From positions 1 to 5,223 of the forward strand of contig DCJC01000063.1 of NCBI GenBank assembly GCA_002317355.1: a stretch of DNA of 5,223 nucleotides. Direction: 5' to 3'. The translations under genes and the position numbers were made by a program. The notes below the pieces were generated by a model. That model was not told the origin of the DNA. It did not search any database and was given only the letters and a program-made list of their open reading frames with translations. The number at the start of each line of letters is the position of its first letter. Positions within the stretch are counted from its first letter, which is position 1. The stretch is from Prevotellaceae bacterium UBA1710 (GTDB taxonomy: Bacteria > Bacteroidota > Bacteroidia > Bacteroidales > Bacteroidaceae). This document shows, piece by piece, positions 1 to 5,223 of the stretch.

Positions 1-907
1 GAAAAGAAACGTAAAAGTTGGGTTATACCAAGGATATTCTGCTCCACGAAAAATGTCTGGAGAATATAGATGTGCATGGAGTACTTGCCGAGAGTAGAGA
101 GGGAAGTCGAAGATTGGGTATCTTCGAGTATGTGCCAGCCAGTACGCGATGGAGGATTGCCATCTGCCATCTTTAAGGCACTCATAAGGAATATAGATAT
201 TGATGCGCCTGTGATAAATCTGATTGTGCAACACCAAAGGTTGTAGGCATCAAAGGTGTAGTTACCATCTCTCAATGACTTGACAACGCTGAAATAGTTG
301 GCTGAGAGTGATACCACACATAATCTGTATTCCAAAGATATAGGCAGATTATAGCCAATATACCTGATATAATCAAGCTCCATCGGTTGAATAGCCATTC
401 TTTCTTGTTGTTTAGCAGTACGCCAAGCACAAAGAAAGGCAGCATAAAGTCAAGTTTGCCGACAAAGATAATTGGTGTTATGGAAATGACTGGTGCTAAA
501 AGAATGAATAGTGTGCAGAGTATTATACCCACCCAAAGGAAGTGCTTTCTCATTAGGTATTTAACGCTTAATGCTGTTATGGCATAGCATAGAAACAGGC
601 TTTTGAGGAACCACATAGGCATGTGCCAGCCAAAGATCATTGGGAATATTGCAAGTAGGATGCAAGGGATGATGAGTTGGCGGAAGCGTTTTGTGATGTC
701 AATCTTTCCACGCAGGATAGAGCCAGAGAAATAGCCTGCAAGGATCATGAACAAAGGCATGTGGAAAGAGTAGATATATAGGCAGAGCGGATTTTGGAAA
801 TCAACAAACTGACAGCCGTCAATGATGTCATTCTCCAATGCATGACCTAATATGACAAGAAAACTTGCCAATAGCTTCAGCGTGTCTGCCCAATATTCTC
901 TTTTCAT
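1..907 (-). pseudogene. Acyltransferase-3 family membrane O-acyltransferase, frameshifted and cut by the window edge
   Basis: This is probably an integral-membrane acyltransferase that adds acetyl or a similar group to a surface sugar. From the ATG at 907 the first frame shows WADTLKLLASFLVILGH, with the family's candidate catalytic His at residue 22. It then shows SFHMPLFMILAGYF (47-60), KRFRQLIIP and several hydrophobic helices, and stops at 272-274. The frame beginning at 299 then runs open to the window edge for 99 codons. It encodes NYFSVVKSLRDG, more hydrophobic helices and LGKYSMHIYILQ (about 59-92), which looks like the C-terminal half of the same family. Moving between frames needs a one-base loss or two-base gain near 295-320. 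The two parts together give about 302 residues before the edge, against roughly 330-350 for such proteins. A GTG at 940 is in frame, but it lies inside a hairpin and adds no family-like sequence, so 907 is preferred. The break could be a real mutation, phase variation or a sequencing error. Confidence 0.8.
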
Positions 908-918
908 AGTTCTTAGTC

Positions 919-941
919 GTTGGGTGTTGGCACCCAACACC
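919..941 (-). promoter_or_regulatory. Overlapping alternative hairpins between two genes
   Basis: The 34-base gap between the sulfotransferase-like stop and the acyltransferase ATG is mostly inverted repeat. On the coding strand one perfect 8-bp stem, GGTGTTGG/CCAACACC, spans 941-923 with a GTG loop. A second perfect 8-bp stem, GTTGGGTG/CACCCAAC, spans 938-919 with a CCAA loop. They share bases, so only one can form at a time. No U-run follows on the coding strand, so this is not a classical terminator for the operon. On the plus strand the first stem is followed by TTATTTTAC, which could weakly terminate antisense transcripts. A role in mRNA end protection, processing or control of the downstream start is inference. 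Confidence 0.45.
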
Positions 942-2033
942 TTATTTTACATAACACAATTCTGGTTCTGCATTACGTATTTCCTCAAGCTCTTTTGCAA
1001 GTTGTGGATAGCGTTCCCAGATGCGTATGTTCTTGCACGAAATCTCTGGTTTTAGCATTGTTCCCTTCCTTGTATGCTGTTCTGGTTTCAAGTCAAGATA
1101 TGCCTCTATTCTTGATACCTCGTAATCGTAGTTGGATACGAGTTCCTCGAACTTCACGGTGTGGTATGTAGGGTTATCATCGCTATGGTCGCGATATGAG
1201 AATCTCTCCCATCTGAGGAAGTCCTCGGTAGTGTCGTGGGCAAGCCAACGGTGATTATTCTTCACAGCATCAATATACACGCCACGGATATCTCTGCGCA
1301 CCTTGATGCGCTTGACTCCAGGTAGATATGGTTGGAAACGCTGCATATCGAGTCCGCAGTCATCGAAGATATGATCGAGAACAAGACATCCTCCCTTTGC
1401 ATTAGGGAAGAGTCGGTTGAAGAGTGTGTAGAGGAATTCACGACACAACTGCTGATACTCACTCTTAGGCATGCGCTTGAGATAGAACATATCCTTGAGT
1501 GAAGAGAATGGGTTAAGGTATGCGCCCATAAGGAGTTGGTCGGAAGTGAGGCGCTGGTCAACGATACGCTCAAAGAAACCGTAGAATAATGGGCGGAGTT
1601 CTGGTTGGAACTTATACTGATCAGAATAGAAGGCAAGTGAGATGAATGCCTTGACCGCAGCATCCGACCAGAAGACATTGACGGTGGCATCATCTTCCAT
1701 CATCTTCTCAAGATAGAGAAGACCACCATGAAGTCGCATAAGGTCCATCTCGCCTAATCCACCAACATCCTCTCCTACATCTGTAAAAGATGGTTTTGTT
1801 GCCCATACGGTACATCCATCATATTCACGCAGAAGATCCATTACGGCACTACTACCTGAAGACCCAAAGCCATCAATAGTGACATAAGAATCAAAGCGAC
1901 AAGTCTTGTCGAAGGTTATGCTACCACCTGCTGCCTTCCAACGGTCATAATCCTGAAGGAAGGTGTTGGTGTTCCTACGCATGATGATGCCGTGAGGAGT
2001 GAGTTTCTTTATGAATTCGCGTATCTTGCCCAT
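942..2033 (-). CDS. Sulfotransferase-like P-loop protein
   Basis: The 363-residue product is probably a cytoplasmic sulfotransferase moving sulfate from PAPS to a glycan or glycolipid. The pattern of segments is typical of the family. A strand plus glycine/serine loop, VTIDGFGSSGSSAVMDLL (51-68), sits where the 5'-phosphosulfate-binding loop belongs. IKVRRDIRGVY (243-253) resembles the 3'-phosphate-binding segment with its R-D-x-R pattern. VKFEELVSNYDYEVSRIEAYL (293-312, last residue 312 or 313) matches the conserved 'y-E-x-L' region before the C-terminal helix. The loop has GSSGSS rather than the common PRSGTT, so the family call is likely but the substrate is unknown. The ATG at 2033 is chosen because it shares TAATG with the flippase stop, implying translational coupling. 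The longer reading from 2123 would lie within the flippase gene and adds no family-like sequence. Its position next to a flippase and an O-acyltransferase suggests tailoring of a surface polysaccharide. A nucleotide-binding kinase-like protein is a less likely alternative. Confidence 0.72.
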   Translation of the reverse strand: MGKIREFIKKLTPHGIIMRRNTNTFLQDYDRWKAAGGSITFDKTCRFDSYVTIDGFGSSGSSAVMDLLREYDGCTVWATKPSFTDVGEDVGGLGEMDLMRLHGGLLYLEKMMEDDATVNVFWSDAAVKAFISLAFYSDQYKFQPELRPLFYGFFERIVDQRLTSDQLLMGAYLNPFSSLKDMFYLKRMPKSEYQQLCREFLYTLFNRLFPNAKGGCLVLDHIFDDCGLDMQRFQPYLPGVKRIKVRRDIRGVYIDAVKNNHRWLAHDTTEDFLRWERFSYRDHSDDNPTYHTVKFEELVSNYDYEVSRIEAYLDLKPEQHTRKGTMLKPEISCKNIRIWERYPQLAKELEEIRNAEPELCYVK

Positions 2034-3487
2034 TAGGATTCTTTTCTTGTGATTTGGAAGAGGTATAGCGATATTGCTGCGCTGATGAGGAATAATATTG
2101 TACCTACGCCCCAGTAAGCCCAATCGGTGAGTTGTGTAGCCACAAAGAATGCACCAACGAGAAGTATGGTTTGAAGTACGTAGAACACCATATTACGCAT
2201 GTTAGGAAGTATATCATACTTGAATTTTGCATACACCATTGCCCACAGCAGGTCAATGATATTAAAGGCACAGATGCCGTAGCCAAGTCCGATAAGTCCC
2301 CAGAGATTGTAGCAACTTACATAGATTGTAACCATGAAAGCATATGCCACGAAATCCACGAAGAGATAGGTCTTGGAGTCGCCAGCTGCAAGTGGTAGAT
2401 ATTGCAGAGGTATGGCAATAGAACGTACCAAACAAGTGATGAGAGCTAACTCGAGTACAGGAATGATAGGTGTGAACTTATCACTGAGCAGCAATGGAAC
2501 TATGATGTGGATGCCAAGAAGGAAGGCAACAAGCATAGGTGCTGTGAATATCTGGAGTACATCAACCTGTCGGCATATTACCAATCTACGCTCTTTCAGG
2601 TCGCTGAAGCATCCTGAGAGTCGTGGGAAGAAATCGGCAGTGAGTGATGATGTGAATATGCCGAGGTACATGGTGATGATTAGCGTGGTGGAGTTGAAAA
2701 GTCCGACATCAGCTAATTGTCCATGATTATTGATATACGACTGAATGGAGAGTCGGGCACCATGTGCCATAAAGCCTTGAAGCACAAAGGCTCCACCGAG
2801 TATGAGCATTGCCTTTCCTGCTCTTAGGAATGAGCGTTTGAAGCATAGTTGTGGTGGGAATTCCTTGTATGAGTAGCGCATCACCACAAGCATTTGCACC
2901 ACATTGAAGAGTAGGATTGCTGGTATCACACCTTCCATGCCGTAGAGGTAGTAGAGAGGTATGTTGGTGAGTATGCCCACTATGATTGTGACGGTGGATA
3001 ATCCTGCTATCTTCTTTATCATTCGTGAGCCTTTCAGGATAGTCATTTCTCCACAGATGATAGTGCTCATGCCTACTGCTGGAGCTATGCAGATATATCC
3101 CCAGACATGCTCTGTGTCAGAGAATGTCATTAGTGAAAGGCTATAGGAGAAGATGATGCACATCAGTGTGCCTGCAAGTGCGAGAAGTGCAACGAGAGAG
3201 CGCGTGAGTTTGATTGAATCGAGCAGATTTTTATTATCACCTGTACCTTGCATTTCCTCATGTGCTATGGAGATATTGCGCACACCACTCTGATCCATTC
3301 CGCAGTTGGTTGTTTCGTGGATAAGCTCCTTTGTCTCGTTGTAGATGGCATTCAGGCCTACGCCATCAGGCCCGAGATATATAGCAACGAGTTTTGTGCG
3401 CAGAAGGTTGAGCAGGATATTGATACCCTGCACACCAGCAAACAATGTTGTTGCCTTGAATATGCTTTTATAACTGTTATTCGACAT
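2033..3487 (-). CDS. wzx: Wzx-type polysaccharide flippase (O-antigen translocase)
   Basis: The 484-residue polytopic membrane protein belongs to the MATE/MOP-type polysaccharide flippases, which move undecaprenyl-diphosphate-linked repeat units across the inner membrane in Wzx/Wzy-type pathways. The N-terminal segment reads FAGVQGINILLNLLRTKLVAIYLGPDGVGL, with a family-like 'K-x-v-A-x-x-L-G-p-x-G-v-G' pattern. It is followed by a short cytoplasmic stretch, TTNCGMDQSGVRNIS, and then a long series of hydrophobic helices (roughly 12-14) up to the charged C-terminus RKES. The length is normal for the family. The ATG at 3487 follows an A-rich leader without a Shine-Dalgarno motif, as is common in Bacteroidota. 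The preceding gene ends 50 bases upstream, and the stop overlaps the next start by one base (TAATG). Family confidence is high; the exported glycan cannot be deduced. Confidence 0.92.
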   Translation of the reverse strand: MSNNSYKSIFKATTLFAGVQGINILLNLLRTKLVAIYLGPDGVGLNAIYNETKELIHETTNCGMDQSGVRNISIAHEEMQGTGDNKNLLDSIKLTRSLVALLALAGTLMCIIFSYSLSLMTFSDTEHVWGYICIAPAVGMSTIICGEMTILKGSRMIKKIAGLSTVTIIVGILTNIPLYYLYGMEGVIPAILLFNVVQMLVVMRYSYKEFPPQLCFKRSFLRAGKAMLILGGAFVLQGFMAHGARLSIQSYINNHGQLADVGLFNSTTLIITMYLGIFTSSLTADFFPRLSGCFSDLKERRLVICRQVDVLQIFTAPMLVAFLLGIHIIVPLLLSDKFTPIIPVLELALITCLVRSIAIPLQYLPLAAGDSKTYLFVDFVAYAFMVTIYVSCYNLWGLIGLGYGICAFNIIDLLWAMVYAKFKYDILPNMRNMVFYVLQTILLVGAFFVATQLTDWAYWGVGTILFLISAAISLYLFQITRKES

Positions 3488-3497
3488 TTTATGTGTT

Positions 3498-3513
3498 TTC
3501 TAGATTTCTAGAT
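3498..3513. repeat. Tandem 8-bp repeat in the leader of the flippase gene
   Basis: TTCTAGAT occurs twice back to back in the 50-base gap between the acyltransferase stop and the flippase ATG. Each copy holds the palindrome TCTAGA, so the pair can also fold as a small hairpin about 10-25 bases before the start codon. It may be incidental. No promoter could be recognised in the gap. Confidence 0.4.
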
Positions 3514-3537
3514 TGTACAGATTACCTAGTGAGAGTG

Positions 3538-4650
3538 CTACACTTCAATCTTCCAAATCTTATATGCAATACCTCTGCCTCCAAATCCTTCCTTTTGTGC
3601 TACGAGGTTTTCATTGAGGAATCGTCCTGCGTCTTCATTACTTGTTCCGAAGTCGAAGTATTTGTATTTTCCTTCTTTCTGGAACTTGTCTATAAGGGCG
3701 AAATACAGATAATCCATGACATGAAGGTCATAGCCCTTAAGTGTGGCGTGAGCATATTGTACGTGAACTACCTGATCTGAACAATATAATACAGCTCCTG
3801 CAAGGTCGTTACCATCACAATCCTTTACGGTGAGTGTCTGGATATATTCTGGGAGTCGGCTGCAAAGCAGTTTCATTTCATCGAGAGTATGGATAGGAGA
3901 TGCTTTGTGATGTGCCATCAAACTCTCTTGAATTATTGCCCAGATAGTATCGAGTGAGCCGTTATTGTCAATGTGAAAGCCATATTGTGCAGCCTGTCTC
4001 TGACGGCGCATACGACATTTGTCTATGAGTTTTGTACGACTATCACTTAGTGGTACTGTCGTTGCGAGATTGCACACATTGAGTTGTGCGCCATTTCGCC
4101 AGAGCCAGTATTCATCATCCTCAGAAGGTAGCTGATGATAGATGCTTGGCATCTGCTTGTAGTACCACTCAGAGAAACCATTCTCACGGAGGTATTTGAT
4201 GGTGATGTCAAACATCTCACCTATCTCTGTAGAGTGAATTCTTGGAGCGAGTATGAAACCACCATAGGTGAGACCTTGATGGGTGTAGAGGGACCCCCTC
4301 TTATCCCCCTTAAAGGGGGAGGAAGTTAACGCGCGGTCTGCCTCGCTGCGAGTTAAGTCACTATTTGTCGCAGAAACTGCCTCACCGCGAGTTAAGTCAC
4401 TATTTGTCGCAGAAACTGCCTCGCCGCGAGTTAAGTCCCCCTTTAAGGGGGATTTAGAGGGTCCATTGGCTGGTAGTACTGCAATGAGCTTTCCTTTCTC
4501 ATTGTAGTACATCAGAGAGTGATCGGTGAAGCGATCGCTGTGATAGTCCATGTAGGCACGCAGAAAAAGGAAGGTGCCGTTCTTCGACACCTTCACGAAA
4601 GCATCCCATTCGGTCTGCTTATTTTGCGTATATCTGCAGATACTTATCAT
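3538..4650 (-). CDS. FemAB/GNAT-like acyltransferase with an in-frame repeat insertion
   Basis: The 370-residue soluble protein resembles FemAB/GNAT-fold acyltransferases found in Bacteroidales polysaccharide loci. These use acyl-CoA or aminoacyl donors on amino sugars or peptides. Residues 24-62 (NGTFLFLRAYMDYHSDRF onward, ending LIAVLPAN) and 121-135 (LYTHQGLTYGGFILA) form the N-terminal domain. The C-terminal domain contains AGAVLYCSDQVVHVQYAHA and FDFGTSNEDAGRFLNENL (332-349), then QKEGFGGRG (352-360), all family-like. Residues 63-120 are foreign-looking: SKSPLKGD, three 13-residue repeats (DLTRGEAVSATNS type) and SPFKGDKRGS, encoded by a palindromic repeat element. Removing them leaves about 312 residues. 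The ATG at 4650 is chosen because MISICRYTQ starts the conserved part. The ATG at 4698 would overlap the isomerase gene much further and adds no family-like residues. The 32-base overlap with the isomerase gene suggests coupled translation and perhaps action on the same dTDP-sugar branch. Donor and acceptor are not known, nor whether the insert leaves the enzyme active. Confidence 0.83.
   Translation of the reverse strand: MISICRYTQNKQTEWDAFVKVSKNGTFLFLRAYMDYHSDRFTDHSLMYYNEKGKLIAVLPANGPSKSPLKGDLTRGEAVSATNSDLTRGEAVSATNSDLTRSEADRALTSSPFKGDKRGSLYTHQGLTYGGFILAPRIHSTEIGEMFDITIKYLRENGFSEWYYKQMPSIYHQLPSEDDEYWLWRNGAQLNVCNLATTVPLSDSRTKLIDKCRMRRQRQAAQYGFHIDNNGSLDTIWAIIQESLMAHHKASPIHTLDEMKLLCSRLPEYIQTLTVKDCDGNDLAGAVLYCSDQVVHVQYAHATLKGYDLHVMDYLYFALIDKFQKEGKYKYFDFGTSNEDAGRFLNENLVAQKEGFGGRGIAYKIWKIEV
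4304..4320. repeat. Left-arm C5/G5 palindrome
   Basis: TCCCCCTTAAAGGGGGA has 8-bp arms around a single central base. It is the exact reverse complement of the palindrome in the right arm of the element. In the host mRNA it would form a strong hairpin while coding for SPFKGD. Confidence 0.8.
4321..4437 (-). repeat. Three tandem 39-base units (13 residues each)
   Basis: Read on the coding strand, unit 1 (4437-4399) and unit 2 (4398-4360) differ at one base and both encode DLTRGEAVSATNS. Unit 3 (4359-4321) starts alike but diverges to DLTRSEADRALTS. Its two ends are near-inverted copies of each other (TTAACGCGC against GCGAGTTAA). Because 39 is a multiple of three, copy-number change would preserve the reading frame. 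The near-identity of units 1 and 2 suggests a recent duplication or gene conversion. Confidence 0.88.
4436..4452. repeat. Right-arm C5/G5 palindrome
   Basis: TCCCCCTTTAAGGGGGA has 8-bp arms around one central base and is inverted relative to the left-arm copy. On the coding strand it encodes SPLKGD, very like the SPFKGD of the other arm. The host protein insert is therefore flanked by two near-identical hexapeptides. Confidence 0.8.
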
Positions 4651-5029
4651 AGTTACGGATATAATCGTCTTCTGAGTATGGATGGCTTGCAAGTACAAGA
4701 CAAAGTGCGCCTGTTGTGAACTCCTTCTCGTGTGCCCATATACCTGGTGGAACGAGCAGTCCCTGGAATGGACGGTTGAGTGTAACAGTCTTTTCGTTTT
4801 TGCCGTCGCTCAAATAAACCTCCAGCGCTCCAGATGCTGCGATAATGAATTGCCAACACTCCTTGTGAGCATGTGCTCCACGATCCTTACCTGCAGGTAC
4901 ATCGTAGATGTAGAAAACCCTCTTTATTGGGAATGGCACCTGGATATTCTCATAAATGTAAGTGAGACTTCCACGTGGGTCTTCTTCCTTGGGCAATTCC
5001 AATATCTTGCAATCGTCTAATTTCGCCAT
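4619..5029 (-). CDS. fdtA: FdtA/QdtA-family dTDP-4-keto-6-deoxyglucose 3,4-ketoisomerase
   Basis: The 136-residue single-domain cupin (also called WxcM-like C-terminal domain) matches the usual length of cytoplasmic sugar 3,4-ketoisomerases. These convert dTDP-4-keto-6-deoxy-D-glucose to a 3-keto isomer on the way to 3-amino-3,6-dideoxyhexoses such as Fuc3NAc or Qui3NAc. Visible family marks are DPRGSLTYIYE (17-27), RVFYIYDVPAG (37-47) and RGAHAHKECWQF (50-61), with the His pair at 53 and 55 that serves catalysis in characterised relatives. GLLVPPGIWAHE (90-101) follows, with the C-terminal SHPYSEDDYIRNYDKYL (115-131). The ATG at 5029 places the conserved start correctly and lies 8 bases after an 18-base palindrome. 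The stop lies 32 bases inside the next gene. The sequence cannot separate FdtA (galacto product) from QdtA (gluco product). The aminotransferase expected to follow in the pathway is not in the window. Confidence 0.9.
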   Translation of the reverse strand: MAKLDDCKILELPKEEDPRGSLTYIYENIQVPFPIKRVFYIYDVPAGKDRGAHAHKECWQFIIAASGALEVYLSDGKNEKTVTLNRPFQGLLVPPGIWAHEKEFTTGALCLVLASHPYSEDDYIRNYDKYLQIYAK

Positions 5030-5037
5030 AGCTTTAC

Positions 5038-5055
5038 CGTTTTATATATAAAACG
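5038..5055. promoter_or_regulatory. Perfect 18-base palindrome just before the isomerase start
   Basis: CGTTTTATATATAAAACG is its own reverse complement and ends 8 bases before the ATG at 5029. As DNA it could be an operator for a dimeric regulator. As RNA it could form a weak AU hairpin in the ribosome-binding region. Neither role is shown by the sequence, and AT-rich palindromes arise by chance more often than GC-rich ones. Confidence 0.45.
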
Positions 5056-5121
5056 AATAACTGTTGTTATTATTATACTTTAACGTCAATTCGACGAATT
5101 TCTATTTCCAAATGTGAATGT

Positions 5122-5134
5122 GCACCTTCGGTGC
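5122..5134. repeat. Small GC hairpin in the upstream region
   Basis: GCACCTTCGGTGC forms a 5-bp GC-rich stem with a three-base loop within otherwise AT-rich DNA. It is not followed by a T-run on either strand, so it is not a convincing terminator. It may be a scrap of an interspersed repeat. Confidence 0.35.
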
Positions 5135-5223
5135 TTGAACTGACAATAATTACCAATCTTACCAGTCTTTTTCCAATAAATTGGAATATTCTAAGATATA
5201 AAGTTTATAAATAAAGATTGTAA

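Larger units (their letters stand above)
4291..4464. repeat. Palindromic repeat element inserted in frame within a coding region
   Basis: The ends are inverted copies of each other. The left arm, 4291-4330, reads GGACCCCCTCTTATCCCCC and ends in GTTAAC. The right arm, 4430-4464, read on the other strand begins GGACCCTCTAAATCCCCC and ends in CTTAAC. Each arm holds its own 17-base palindrome. Between them lie three 39-base tandem units. The span is 174 bases, exactly 58 codons, and has no stop in the frame of the host gene. The other two minus-strand frames do meet stops in the first two units (TAA in GACTTAACT, TAG in AAATAG). No clear target-site duplication is seen, so the exact ends are uncertain by a few bases. 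No transposase is encoded, so it would be a non-autonomous, MITE-like or REP-like element. Confidence 0.75.
5030..5223 (-). promoter_or_regulatory. AT-rich upstream region of the first gene
   Basis: No coding sequence is seen here. It probably holds the leader of the isomerase gene and perhaps the operon promoter. A clear Bacteroidota TAnnTTTG element with an upstream TTTG could not be found on the minus strand. CACATTTG near 5112-5119 is one mismatch away but lacks a partner at the right spacing. TATAAT (5077-5072) lies only 6 bases after TTGACG, too close for a standard sigma-70 promoter. Several short inverted repeats occur: 5038-5055, 5088-5100 (AATTCG/CGAATT), 5122-5134 (GCACC/GGTGC) and 5171-5186 (TTCCAAT/ATTGGAA). 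Confidence 0.4.

Noticed and set aside
923..950. Hairpin plus TTATTTTAC on the plus strand as a real terminator
   Set aside because: No plus-strand gene leads into it and the T-run is interrupted. On the coding strand there is no U-tract.
1262..1693. 143-residue minus-strand open frame inside the sulfotransferase-like gene
   Set aside because: It is serine-rich low-complexity shadow sequence in another frame of a gene with clear family motifs.
2034..2123. Longer N-terminus for the sulfotransferase-like protein starting at 2123
   Set aside because: It would lie entirely inside the 3' end of the flippase gene, whereas the ATG at 2033 forms a TAATG junction.
2132..3780. Several plus-strand open frames of 60-117 codons
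   Set aside because: They are antisense to strongly supported genes and show no recognisable domain.
4321..4437. The 39-base tandem units as a possible CRISPR array
   Set aside because: The units are directly adjacent with no unique spacers, are translated in frame, and have no cas genes nearby.
4651..4698. Upstream ATG at 4698 as the start of the acyltransferase
   Set aside because: The extra 16 residues lie wholly inside the isomerase gene and do not look like family sequence. The ATG at 4650 fits the conserved start.
5072..5093. TTGACG and TATAAT on the minus strand as a sigma-70 promoter
   Set aside because: Only 6 bases separate the two boxes, and Bacteroidota use a different consensus.

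Overview
The window looks like part of a surface-polysaccharide (capsule, O-antigen or exopolysaccharide) locus from a member of the Bacteroidales, probably Prevotella-like or Bacteroides-like. This placement rests on gene families (FdtA-type cupin, FemAB/GNAT-type acyltransferase, 'O-antigen translocase' flippase), on start codons preceded by A-rich leaders without Shine-Dalgarno motifs, and on short AT-rich gaps between genes. It is an inference from family resemblance; no database search was run.

All recognisable genes lie on the minus strand and are transcribed from right to left. From the right: an AT-rich 194-base upstream region (5030-5223) with several short palindromes; an FdtA/QdtA-type dTDP-sugar 3,4-ketoisomerase (4619-5029); a FemAB/GNAT-like acyltransferase (3538-4650) overlapping it by 32 bases; a Wzx-type flippase (2033-3487); a P-loop sulfotransferase-like protein (942-2033) coupled to the flippase through a TAATG stop/start; and an integral-membrane acyltransferase-3 protein (1-907) that carries a frameshift and runs off the left edge. 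The spacing and overlaps suggest one operon. A plausible division of labour is: sugar-nucleotide isomerisation, possible N-acylation or another acyl transfer, export of the lipid-linked repeat unit by the flippase, and decoration with sulfate and O-acyl groups.

The most striking feature is inside the FemAB/GNAT gene. A stretch of about 174 bases (4291-4464) with inverted-repeat ends, each end itself a C5/G5 palindrome, encloses three tandem 39-base units and is read through in frame as about 58 extra residues of low-complexity protein, between two segments that read like normal family sequence. It resembles a palindromic mobile repeat that inserted into a coding region without breaking it. 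Other points of interest are the frameshift in the terminal acyltransferase, two mutually exclusive 8-bp hairpins in the 34-base gap in front of that gene, and the palindrome-rich leader of the first gene.
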